Below are positions 1-8,587 of a stretch of 64,000 nucleotides of DNA, one piece after another. The translations under genes were made by a program, and so were the position numbers. Under the pieces are notes generated by a model. That model was not told the DNA's origin. It saw nothing but the letters and a program-made list of their open reading frames with translations, and searched no databases. The first letter of the stretch is position 1. Each line of letters starts with the position of its first letter. This DNA is from Terfezia claveryi. Its lineage: Eukaryota > Ascomycota > Pezizomycetes > Pezizales > Pezizaceae. The DNA lies in NCBI GenBank assembly GCA_015179025.1, contig WHUX01000037.1, forward strand, positions 124,001-188,000. Direction: 5' to 3'.

Positions 1-1050
1 CAATGAAAGTCAGGCTTACCTTGACAATCAGTACGTCACTGGCCGTGACATCCTCGTCGCCCCCATCCTTCAGCCAAAGGATACAGTCCCAGGGGAGAAT
101 AGGGATGTCTACCTTCCCCGCGGAAATTTCTGGTACCAGTCGAACTTGAGACCATGGGACGATCAAGGGGCACCACTCCTCAATGCAGTCGAAGGTGGTA
201 GTGTCATTACTTACACTGCAGGCATTCCGACTAGTGACAATGACGATGAGAATTACAAGCAATATCCGTACGTGGTGCCAATGTTTATCAGGGAGGGTAA
301 GTAAATTTTGCAATTCGCTACTTAATGGAAGCATTCTGACACGGGATATTTCAGGTGCTATCATTCCACAACTGCAAGTCCGCCCATATGTTGGGGATAT
401 TAGCAGTGGTCCAAATCATATCAAGTTCAATATCTACCCGGGCAAGGATAATGTATGTTGACAGGTCATTGCCATCGTGTAGGAAACTTTTGAGCTAATT
501 GTGGGATGTACCAGACATACTCGACGTACCTCGATGATGGCGTCAGCCGCGACAGTGCGCCTACTGATATAATTAGGCACAAGATGGAGTTAAAGAAGAT
601 CCAGGCGATCAAAGTAAACAAGCCAGACGAGGAACTGAAACATGACCAGCTTGACCCTGAGGCAAAGGCATACTACCGTCAGGTCTCGGTGAAACAGGTA
701 AGTTGCCACATGACTCTGAACATCTACTCATCAGAGTGAATACTTATACAAGCGATAAATAGACTACTGGAACCCCGGTTACTGATGGCTCAACAAGGAC
801 CATTACAGTTGAGACTGAGCACGACTTGTATGATCCAATTCGAGAATTGGGTGCTTCTTACACGCTTAAGCTCTGGTATCCTCCTAGCGCACAACTCGGG
901 AACTACAACGTGACTATCACCTCTGAGGCTCCTGAAACAACTCCCGAATATGAGGTTTTGCAGGATAATACCCTGAAGACTCTCGTCGTCACGGTCAAGG
1001 AGACGATCGGTAAATCTCCATCTATTGTGATTACCGCTAAGCCTCAGTAA
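1..1050 (+). CDS. GH31 alpha-glucosidase, C-terminal part (5' end outside window)
   Basis: This is the C-terminal part of a glycoside hydrolase family 31 enzyme, probably a secreted alpha-glucosidase that releases glucose from maltose or starch oligomers. The frame opens at base 2. Four exons fit: 2-296, 355-452, 515-697 and 763-1050, joined by GT-AG introns, and the stop is TAA at 1048-1050. The segment GRDILVAPIL followed by VYLPRGNFWY is the typical post-barrel GH31 sequence around the proximal C-terminal beta domain. It continues into the distal beta domain (YSTYLDDGVSRD, then ELGASYTLKLWYPP). The catalytic aspartates lie upstream of the window and cannot be checked. The GH31 assignment is firm; substrate preference is inferred from family knowledge. 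Confidence 0.9.
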
Positions 1051-2645
1051 ACTAGAAGACTATTTTGGGTCGTTGGTCAAGAAATCGCTGGAGAGAAGTT
1101 GGGATATTAATGCGATATTGAGACTAGTGTTACTATTTCATTTGAGTCGTTTAAGCTGGAAAGAAGGGTGAAAGAGATCGCAAATCGGCAAGGGAAATTG
1201 GAGAAATGGGGATTTGGAGATTTGAAGGGATGGAAAATCATATGGTGAAAAAGGTCTGGGATTGAGGATGTGGAAAGGTGGATAATCAGTATTTCTTTAT
1301 TAGCTAGCAGTACTAATTACTGGAAAGAACCAGGCTATCTATGGCAAATTTTAATTCAGTGATTCCAGATTCCAGATAGAAAAGGTACCGTGTGCTAGTT
1401 CCACAGGCCTATGTCGGGTCAAGGCAGCAACAGGGGAGGAGACAAAGTTGTGGTGTGTCCATTTACATGGTTTGACAGCTAATCGATGACCGATTTAGGT
1501 ACCACCAGTTTTATCAGATCGCCAACCTATAAACGGCTGTCAATCTAGTGATCCACTTCATATAAGTAGCCCAATTCTCCCTGCGATCACCTGCCTAATA
1601 CCTCTTGTTCAAGTCCTTTCCTAGCTGCTCAACACGTTTGACGCTTCGGTAGAACCCCGTTTTTAAACCCGCAACCCCCCAATGAGATCTTAATCAACCA
1701 TGAGGTTGGAAAGAAACCATTGTGAGCATAGCCTCACATGAAGTTTCTGGATAGGGAGAGATAGTTAACTCCTAGTGGATTGTAGTTTGCACTACTGTAG
1801 GAATAACATATAGAATAACGTGTATATAGGTACCGGTCAGGTTTTCAGACTATTGCGGATATTTTGAGGATGTGTCGGAGTGTTTTCCCGTCAACATACG
1901 TTTATGCCCATGATCACTTGCAGGTTGAGTAAGGGACCACTGACTCGAACTTGCGTCTCGGATGATCACATTCGTGCCATTAAGTCTCCGGTTTTTTAGA
2001 AAAACCACTACGTTTGGGAAAGTCGTTAAAGTTCATCAATGCTCAGTACTTCTGGAACCAAGTTGAGAATACATAACTTACCTAGTCCTTACCTGATACT
2101 TCCCCACTCACAAATTGTCCAGAATTGCTGTACGTTGGGGATGGCATGGGTACATGCCGTGCCATATCAATTTGTATTGGAAGATACATGACAACCATAT
2201 TCTGTACAATACAAATCTGTGTAGCCTCAGAGGGGCGGGTCTCCCAGCCGGGCACTTAAACATACCTACCATAGTAGGCTAGGTAATGTCCTCCGAGCCC
2301 TAGAGACCTTTTCACGCTCCCGGGACCCGGATCCCCGGCCAGAGCTACAGACCAAATTACAGACTGTAACAGGATTATGATGGCCCTGAGTCACCGTGCA
2401 TTGTTCCCAACGCAGGCCGAGTGCCAGCCTGGGTTACAGAACGGGAGCCTATAGTGCCGGGGCTCGTCCATGTCATCTAATTCAAGCTAGTCTCAGAGCC
2501 GATCAACGCAGGCTGCCCAGACTGCCTGAATAGGCTACGTTTGATCACAGTGCACATAATAATATATAGCACCTACAGTATAGCTAGCTCTGCAGCCGGC
2601 ACGGCTTATTCTTTGTCCTTGTGCTCAGAAATCATGAGACTGGCC
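1051..2645. other. intergenic spacer
   Basis: No convincing gene is seen. The first half is AT-rich 3' flank of the glucosidase. A GC-richer island at about 2230-2540 has no open frame worth calling, and I recognise no RNA gene. The retrotransposon target site closes this spacer. Confidence 0.5.
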
Positions 2646-2650
2646 ATGGG

Positions 2651-2890
2651 AGTAAGGATTATGAGATCTTAGGATATATGAACGTAGATATTGGGGATTG
2701 ATCTGTAAGAGAGATGTATTGCTTGCTTGATCTATATCTCTGCCTTAAGGGGTTCTAGCAGTCTATATATACATATCTCCTCCGTATTCACACATGCTTG
2801 TCATATGTCTTCTTATCCACATGCCTCTATGTCCACATGTTGTTGACGTACTCACATGTTTGCACATGCATTGGAAGAGTATTTCCTACA
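2651..2890 (-). repeat. 3' LTR of the Copia element
   Basis: This is the 3' LTR in element orientation. Bases 2652-2890 match 7170-7408 with no difference I could see. The element-strand 5' terminus is TGTAGG; the other terminus reads CTTAC rather than the usual CA. The ATGGG target duplication lies at 2646-2650, so the boundary base at 2651 may belong to the element. Confidence 0.95.
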
Positions 2891-2899
2891 CCCTCCTCT
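2891..2899 (-). other. polypurine tract of the Copia element
   Basis: The complement reads AGAGGAGGG immediately 5' of the 3' LTR on the element strand. This is the expected position and composition for plus-strand DNA priming. Confidence 0.75.
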
Positions 2900-3725
2900 A
2901 CTCTGCCAATCTCATCCACCGGTCTTGCCATTTTTTAATGGAAACCATGGGTGTAATCTTGGTAAGAATATCCGCTGGATTTTCCTTGCCTGGGATAGTT
3001 GTTATGGCTAATTTTTCTGCTTGTACTTGTTGGCATAGATAGTGGTATCGATGTTCAATATGCCTAGTTCGTCTTAAACAGCGAGAGGTATGAGCTAGGT
3101 TGAAGGTTCCTTCACTATCTGTTTTTACCGTGGGTTTTAGTGATAATCCAAGTTCATCTAGGAGTTGTTGTGCCCAAGCTGCATCTTTGGCTCCTTCACA
3201 TGCAGCAATATATTCTGCTTCGGTGATTGACAAGGATACAGTATTCTGACGGCGACTGTACCATCCTACTGGTTGATCACCGAGAGTCATGAGTACTCCT
3301 GTTTGGGATCTTGCTTGTTCACCACCGTAGGATGCATCTGCATATATGATGAGGTGTAAATCCATAGGTTTGCATAGAATTAGTCCTAAATGCTTGGTGT
3401 TCTTGAGATATTGCAGAATAGTTAAGGCAGCTCTATAATTTGTTGTGGAAGGTTTAGATGCTCGCCGTCCTAGAAAGTTGACATGGATAGATATCTCAGG
3501 TCTTGTCATTCTGGCAATATAAAGTAGACCTCCTGTAAGTGCTTGATATTTCTTAGCATCTTCGAAATGGTCATTAGAGTCGCGGTCATTAGAGTCGCCG
3601 TATACTTCTGGATTAATGGGTAAGGAATTCTTATGTTGCGGTTCGCCTTGGAGGAGGTATTTTGAGGCCATTGTCTCTATAAGCGCTTTTGGGTCATTAC
3701 GACTTCCGTACTTGTGTTGTTCCAT
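2898..3725 (-). CDS. Copia pol, C-terminal RT/RNase H part (shifted frame)
   Basis: This frame carries the end of the reverse transcriptase and the RNase H domain. The connection segment includes KKYQALTGGLLYIARMTRPEI. RNase H residues appear in YADASYGGEQ, SITEAEYIAACEGAKDAAW and the closing GKENPADILTK, which is typical of Copia ends. The stop lies next to the polypurine tract. The first roughly 15 residues overlap the upstream pol frame and are a different reading of the same bases; sense coding starts near 3677. One base is out of step with the upstream frame at a run of four A's on the element strand, most simply a one-base deletion. Programmed recoding is less likely at this point inside pol. 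Confidence 0.85.
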   Translation of the reverse strand: MEQHKYGSRNDPKALIETMASKYLLQGEPQHKNSLPINPEVYGDSNDRDSNDHFEDAKKYQALTGGLLYIARMTRPEISIHVNFLGRRASKPSTTNYRAALTILQYLKNTKHLGLILCKPMDLHLIIYADASYGGEQARSQTGVLMTLGDQPVGWYSRRQNTVSLSITEAEYIAACEGAKDAAWAQQLLDELGLSLKPTVKTDSEGTFNLAHTSRCLRRTRHIEHRYHYLCQQVQAEKLAITTIPGKENPADILTKITPMVSIKKWQDRWMRLAE

Positions 3726-6094
3726 TTAAGCTCAATTCCTAGGAGTTTCTCTGGGTTCCCACGTTTTTCAAGCTCAATTTTTTCCTCGATTTTCTCTTCG
3801 AATTCTTTGAGTATTGTCTCGTTAGGTGCAATTCCTATAAGATCATCGACATAAGTTCCCAGAATGAAGGAATTATCATGGTTTGTGTAAGTTCCTTCAT
3901 CTCCAATGCATTGATGGAGTCCTGCAAGGGCCAGGATCTTCTCTAATGTCTTAAACCACTCATGCCCTGCTTGTTTTAGCCCATATAGAGCTTTGTTAAG
4001 CTTCCAGTATTCGGTCTCTCCATTTTCATTTATATCCGAAATATAGACATCGTGATGTAAAAGAGCCTGCAAGTAGGCAGCTACCACGTCCCACTGCCGA
4101 ATTCTCCATTTTTTGTACATGGCCAGTATAAGCAGGATTTTCAATGTTTCGGATCTCATCATTTGTGCGTAGGTTTTATCGGAATCATAGTTGATCCCGT
4201 CCTCCTGAGTAAATCCTCTCCCTACTTTTCTGGCTTTGTATTTCTCAATACTTCCGTCCAATTTTCGCTTTATTGTATAGACCCATTTGGTGTCTACAAT
4301 CTTGGTCCCTTCTGGGATATCCTCTTTGGCGATTTTTGTGAATACGCCATATTTCTGCAATTGCTCTCTTTCTTTAGTTCGTGCTTTTGCCCATTCATGT
4401 GCTTGTGCAGAGGACCTGGTTTGCGCATCTATAGGATGGTCAGAGTCTTCAATGACAGCTTTAATCATAGCTTTTTCTGTAATTTTTCGTTGTCTCTTGG
4501 ACCTTCGTTCTCCAAGTTCTTCTATCCATTCTGCAGCACTCTTTCGGTGCCTCCCTTGCTGCGGGGTGGAATCTTGAGCATTTTCGAGCTCGCTTTCTTG
4601 ACTTTCTTGAGCTTTGTCGAGCTCGCTTTTTTGAGCTTTTTCGAGCTCGCTTTCTTGAGCTTTTTCGAGCTCGCTTTCTTGAGCTTTTTCGAGCTCGCTT
4701 TCTTGAGCTTTTTCGAGCTCGCTTTCTTGAGCTTTTTCGAGCTCGCTTTCTTGAGCTTTTTCGAGCTCGCTTTTTTGAGCTTTTTCGAGCTCGCTTTCTT
4801 GAGCTTTTTCGGGTTCGCTTTCTTGAGCTATTATAGGGTTTTTAGCTAATGTATATTTCCCTTTTTCATCAATCGTGATATAGGTGCCGAATGTAGTTGT
4901 ATATCCAGCAATTCGAGCAGTATACCCTCGTAGGGCTAATTTGTCTGAAGCCTTATTTTCGTAGTTGAAGCAAATAACTTTTTGGCTGAATGGCCTCAGG
5001 TTGCTTCGCTCTTGTAGAGCGTTTTTCTTAAAGAGTACTTCAATTGGTATTCCTCCATTCAGAGCTTTGTGGGGAACTCTGTTTTTTGTATACACTGCCC
5101 ATTGTGCAGCTTTGTCCCAGAGGTTTTTTGGCATTTTTGCTGCTAGCAGAGCCGTTCTACTCATAGTCATGATGGTCCTATTTGTGCGTTCTACAACAGC
5201 ATTTGTCTCGCTGTGTCTTGGTACTGTCTCTTTAAGAGTAATTCCTCTCTGTTGTAGTTCAGTGTTGAGCTTGAGGGTATGGAACTCGCCCCCCCAGTCT
5301 GCTTGTATTTGTACGACTTTATGTTGGTGGCCAGCTTTGTTTTCCAGGGCATTGATAATTCCGATAAGTACTCCTGCTGCATCGCTTTTTTGCTTTAGAG
5401 ATCTAGCTACTATATATCTACTGTAATCATCAGTTACTAGTAGGAGATATCTATATTGGCTGGAAAGGGTTATTGGGTCTATAGGCCCAATTAAGTCTGC
5501 ATGTAATCGTTCCAGTGGTTTGGATGTCCTTATTCCTTGTTCCTTTTTAGCTGCTGGTTTTGTTGCTTTGCTGAGTTGGCATGCGTCGCAGGCAATTGCT
5601 GGTTGGATCATTTTTCCTAGTAGCTGATATTCCGGGAGGGTTTTTAGTGTATTGAAGGAAATATGCCCATATCGCTCATGTAGTGCCATTAATTTGTTGT
5701 AAACAGCTAATGGTTGTTGGATAGTTGGAGTCGTAACCGGCATTTGCTGTTCAGCCGATGTTTGCTGGGCGGCCGGTGTCTGTTGGGTGGGCTGAGCGGC
5801 CGGTATTTGCTGGGCAATTGATATATGGAATCGGGTCTGGTCGGGTATTATCCAGAGTGCACCTTTATTGTCTCTTTCCATATTGTAGAGGATTTTTCCT
5901 CCCTTCTTTAGCTTGGCTACTTTACCATGTACTTGTAGGATATGTTTATCTAGCATCCTTTCTCCACTGATGATATTGCTGTATGTTGGATCATATAGGC
6001 ATTCTTTGTGGTGTATCGTTCTTCCATTACATTGAAGTGTCAGTGTACCCATAGTGGTACAGATGGATTCTGCTCCATTATGTCCTTTTACCAC
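3677..6094 (-). CDS. Copia pol: protease remainder, integrase, reverse transcriptase
   Basis: This frame has about 805 codons and follows gag in the same frame after a TAG stop. It holds the rest of the protease, the pre-integrase zinc-binding region (HERYGH with CDACQLSK, an HHCC pattern) and the integrase core. The DDE residues are visible in LHADLIGPI, QADWGGEF and NAVVERTNRT. A long acidic repeat linker follows, then reverse transcriptase with DTKWVYTIKRK, the DVVAAYLQALLHHDVYI block and the catalytic YVDD. It ends in a stop created by a frameshift at about 3677, and the frame resumes in the neighbouring RNase H segment. The first methionine at 6094 is not a natural start; translation must come from gag by readthrough, or the copy is defective. 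Confidence 0.9.
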   Translation of the reverse strand: MVKGHNGAESICTTMGTLTLQCNGRTIHHKECLYDPTYSNIISGERMLDKHILQVHGKVAKLKKGGKILYNMERDNKGALWIIPDQTRFHISIAQQIPAAQPTQQTPAAQQTSAEQQMPVTTPTIQQPLAVYNKLMALHERYGHISFNTLKTLPEYQLLGKMIQPAIACDACQLSKATKPAAKKEQGIRTSKPLERLHADLIGPIDPITLSSQYRYLLLVTDDYSRYIVARSLKQKSDAAGVLIGIINALENKAGHQHKVVQIQADWGGEFHTLKLNTELQQRGITLKETVPRHSETNAVVERTNRTIMTMSRTALLAAKMPKNLWDKAAQWAVYTKNRVPHKALNGGIPIEVLFKKNALQERSNLRPFSQKVICFNYENKASDKLALRGYTARIAGYTTTFGTYITIDEKGKYTLAKNPIIAQESEPEKAQESELEKAQKSELEKAQESELEKAQESELEKAQESELEKAQESELEKAQESELEKAQKSELDKAQESQESELENAQDSTPQQGRHRKSAAEWIEELGERRSKRQRKITEKAMIKAVIEDSDHPIDAQTRSSAQAHEWAKARTKEREQLQKYGVFTKIAKEDIPEGTKIVDTKWVYTIKRKLDGSIEKYKARKVGRGFTQEDGINYDSDKTYAQMMRSETLKILLILAMYKKWRIRQWDVVAAYLQALLHHDVYISDINENGETEYWKLNKALYGLKQAGHEWFKTLEKILALAGLHQCIGDEGTYTNHDNSFILGTYVDDLIGIAPNETILKEFEEKIEEKIELEKRGNPEKLLGIELKWNNTSTEVVMTQKRL
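4572..4829 (-). repeat. 24-bp tandem repeat in the integrase-RT linker
   Basis: About ten copies of a 24-bp unit stay in frame and encode the octapeptide EKAQESEL with small variations (KAQKSEL, DKAQES). It lies between the integrase core and reverse transcriptase, a region that is variable and low-complexity in Copia elements. Near-identical units point to recent slippage or unequal-exchange expansion. Confidence 0.9.
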
Positions 6095-6109
6095 TAGGTT
6101 GAGATTGTC

Positions 6110-7126
6110 CTATATTTCCGATAGCCTTCCAAGTTCATTCGTTGTGTGATGGGATGCAGCCGTATCGTATTGGTATGCTCCTGTTGGCCCACCATCTGTT
6201 TTCCCTATTGTTATCTGTACAATAACGGCTTCTTCATCCTTCTTTCGTTTCTGGCGTTTGGCAGCATTCCCTTGTTCCCTTTTCTTGGTATAACATTCGT
6301 TCTCATTGTGATTGAGACCTTGCCATCCCTTACCTATGCAATAGCTGCAACGTTTATCGTTCAAGGCTATTCTTTGAACCAATGGATTGCTGTTGTTTTC
6401 TTTATGTTGGTTTTGGCCTTTTTGCCTAGCGGTAATGTATTCGTTTATTTTCCGTGCAGTATCGTCGTAGGTTTGTTCTTTTGACCTGACATTTTCTACA
6501 GTACTTGCGTAGAATGTAGGTAGTGACATGAGTAGAAATTCGGTTTTAACCTGCTCACATCTAGAGAAGGCCAGTAATCCTTTACCAAATCCAGTATCCT
6601 TGGTAAGGTCTGCTCGAGCGATAATGCCTGAGAAGGTATTCCAGAGTTTTTCGTATGCTGTGATGTGCTCTGAGATCGAGTGTTTTCTATCGTCATAGTG
6701 GAGATATACCAAGCTTCTTAATAAAGAATAGAATTCAGTTGCTGTTCTTCCTTCATAGGCTTGTTTGAGGGTATTCCAGGCGTCTTTGGCTTTTTCTACT
6801 GTCGCAATTCGACTACGGACTTGGGGTTCGCTATTTTTTAGGATGGTAAGAAGAATGTAGTGATTCCCATCCAGCCATTCTTGTGGCTTATCTGGAGGTT
6901 TTCGGTATGTTCCTTCGATAATATCCCATGCTCGATGGTCTCCTAGTTGGATCATTTGGAAATAGAGTTTCATAGTTGTGACCCATTCAGGGTAATTGTC
7001 TGATCCATTTAGTTTGGTCGTGAGTGTGGTTATTTTTCGATCGGGTGTTGTGTTCGTGCTTTTGGGGGCTTCTGGAGGCCTCATTGAGTCGTTGCCCGAC
7101 CCTGAGGCTTCTGCAAAGCTTGACAT
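6110..7126 (-). CDS. Copia gag with N-terminal protease motif
   Basis: This encodes 338 residues of retrotransposon capsid/nucleocapsid protein. Residues of about 30-200 match a UBN2/Copia gag pattern: KLNGSDNYPEWVTTMKLYF, then AWDIIEG, KDAWNTLKQAYEG and LVYLHYDD. A CCHC-like knuckle follows near residue 260 (CSYCIGKG, then H and C in NHNENEC). The frame ends just after DTAASHH, the aspartic protease active-site motif. The terminating TAG at 6110-6112 is followed in the same frame by the rest of protease and pol. Intact fungal Copia elements commonly use a single open frame, so this TAG is either a mutation or a readthrough site. Confidence 0.9.
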   Translation of the reverse strand: MSSFAEASGSGNDSMRPPEAPKSTNTTPDRKITTLTTKLNGSDNYPEWVTTMKLYFQMIQLGDHRAWDIIEGTYRKPPDKPQEWLDGNHYILLTILKNSEPQVRSRIATVEKAKDAWNTLKQAYEGRTATEFYSLLRSLVYLHYDDRKHSISEHITAYEKLWNTFSGIIARADLTKDTGFGKGLLAFSRCEQVKTEFLLMSLPTFYASTVENVRSKEQTYDDTARKINEYITARQKGQNQHKENNSNPLVQRIALNDKRCSYCIGKGWQGLNHNENECYTKKREQGNAAKRQKRKKDEEAVIVQITIGKTDGGPTGAYQYDTAASHHTTNELGRLSEI

Positions 7127-7139
7127 TGTATGTTGAAGT

Positions 7140-7169
7140 AGCGCTTTTGAAGCTCCGGGCTCATAACCC
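7140..7169 (-). other. primer-binding site matching the anticodon arm of initiator tRNA-Met
   Basis: Immediately inside the 5' LTR the plus strand reads GAAGCTCCGGGCTCATAACCC. GGGCTCATAACCC is the anticodon stem-loop of eukaryotic initiator tRNA-Met, and the preceding GAAGC resembles its D-arm. The element therefore appears to pair with an internal part of the tRNA, not its 3' CCA end. Drosophila copia is known to prime from a half-molecule of initiator tRNA-Met in this way. Confidence 0.8.
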
Positions 7170-7408
7170 GTAAGGATTATGAGATCTTAGGATATATGAA
7201 CGTAGATATTGGGGATTGATCTGTAAGAGAGATGTATTGCTTGCTTGATCTATATCTCTGCCTTAAGGGGTTCTAGCAGTCTATATATACATATCTCCTC
7301 CGTATTCACACATGCTTGTCATATGTCTTCTTATCCACATGCCTCTATGTCCACATGTTGTTGACGTACTCACATGTTTGCACATGCATTGGAAGAGTAT
7401 TTCCTACA
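7169..7408 (-). repeat. 5' LTR of the Copia element
   Basis: This is the 5' LTR in element orientation. Bases 7170-7408 equal 2652-2890. The ATGGG target duplication follows at 7409-7413. The element promoter should lie here, but I did not pick out a convincing TATA box among the several TATATA stretches. Confidence 0.95.
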
Positions 7409-8203
7409 ATGGGCACCCTACATAGCTAGGCCCTGGCCTGGAGAGCCTGAACAAGGCTTATTTAGCCTGGGCGAAGCCTGCGTAGTCAACCTGCGGTCAT
7501 GAGCTGGCTCAGGTAATTTAAACAATGGCTAGGCCGGTTCAGATCCGCTTCAAGCTTCAGTGCGTTCAACCAGCGGGCCGGCTGGCTAGACTATTCTCCC
7601 GCGTCACTTTGGCTAAAATATGACTCCTAATATAAATATAAGAATATACCAAACGCCCACCACAAATCAAGAACACAAAGCAAAACTCTCTCAAGTTTTT
7701 GCTTAGTCACCACATATTTTCTTAAAATAGAATTTCCCAAATGGGCAGTCGCTTCCGGATTGGGCAAGGTCATTAAATAAGAAATCAGATTTGCAGTCGA
7801 ATTCGGCTTCACCATCCACACTACTGTAGGTTCAGAGGAGGCGCCCCCCCAACCCTACCAAATTGACTATACAAATGCTTAGAACAGACCCACCAACTAT
7901 ATGAGTTTTACATAGGCCCAGCCATGGTTGTAGGCCTGACTTTATAGCTATAGATTGTTGCTGAGGGTCTGACAAGTCATTGCAGAGGTTTCTGAAAGTA
8001 TATAGGTGATTCCTCAGTACTTGTGGCATCCTGAATTGCCCACCTCACATCATATACGCGATATTGTATGGTACAGGCAAACCCCTATATTAGCATAACG
8101 TCGGGGCCAGAGACTGTTTGGCTATTAGAGGAGTTAATGCATTTAAAGAGGCATTCTTGGAAACAGGTGGTTTTAAACAAGCTAGGTACACATTGTGCCT
8201 CCA

Positions 8204-8267
8204 CTATCCCTAACCCCTCTAACCCCCTAACCCCCCTAACCCCGCTGCTCCCCCTAACTCCCCTAAA
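8204..8267 (+). repeat. degenerate telomere-like CCCTAA array
   Basis: About seven imperfect units of the type CTAACCCC, with one to three extra C's, stand in a row and are followed by a poly-T/poly-A stretch. The fungal telomere repeat is CCCTAA/TTAGGG, so this may be an interstitial telomere-like tract. Simple-sequence slippage could also produce it. Confidence 0.5.
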
Positions 8268-8338
8268 TATTTCATTAGTTTTTTTTTTTTATTTTTAAAA
8301 AAAAAGGCAATCAGCCTATGGCTATGACCGGATTAGTA

Positions 8339-8587
8339 TTATATACCTACTAGGTATCTGAACAGATAAAACATAGGAGGTACAGTTGATTGATTTAAAA
8401 TATTTCTTGAATTTAACAACCGCTGTGCCAATTCCTTCTGCGTTGCCTCTGGATGTGCTTGTACATGAGAAAATAACTGAAAACGCTCGCTTTCTGTTGT
8501 ATCAATCTGTCGACGACGAACTGATTTGGAGTCTGGTCTCTGTTGTAGAGCAGGATCGATAGGAGGGGAATAGATAGTAGTATCCAT
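8339..8587 (-). pseudogene. short frame with helix-turn-helix-like segment, possible transposase remnant
   Basis: The frame gives 82 residues. The middle part, with SKSVRRRQIDTTESERFQLF and then HPEATQKELAQRL, looks like the start of a DNA-binding helix-turn-helix as found at the N-terminus of some transposases. The sequence after LLNS loses this character and the frame ends soon. No catalytic domain is visible around it. I infer a decayed fragment; the family is not identified. Confidence 0.25.

Larger units (their letters stand above)
2651..7408 (-). mobile_element. Ty1/Copia LTR retrotransposon, full length, minus strand
   Basis: A complete Copia-superfamily element lies on the minus strand. 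Direct repeats of 239 bp (2652-2890 and 7170-7408) bound it, and the 5-bp duplication ATGGG at 2646-2650 and 7409-7413 marks the insertion. On the element strand the LTR starts TGTAGG. Gene order is gag (UBN2-like), protease motif DTAASHH, integrase, reverse transcriptase (YVDD), then RNase H. Integrase before RT defines Copia. A purine tract AGAGGAGGG (complement of 2891-2899) abuts the 3' LTR, and an initiator-tRNA-Met-like primer site lies inside the 5' LTR. The LTRs look identical by eye, so insertion was recent. The coding region nevertheless has one in-frame TAG and one frameshift. Confidence 0.96.

Noticed and set aside
2230..2540. GC-rich island suspected to be an RNA gene
   Set aside because: No cloverleaf, A/B boxes or rRNA/snRNA motif could be recognised.
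3677..3690. Programmed frameshift inside pol
   Set aside because: Recoding within RT-RNase H is not known for Copia elements and no known slippery heptamer is present; a one-base deletion in an A run is simpler.
4163..4849. Plus-strand frame of 228 codons with many FFELAFLS repeats
   Set aside because: It is the antisense reading of the 24-bp repeat in the Copia pol gene.
7140..7170. tRNA gene suggested by GGGCTCATAACCC
   Set aside because: Only the anticodon arm and part of the D arm are present and it lies exactly inside the LTR, so it is a primer site.
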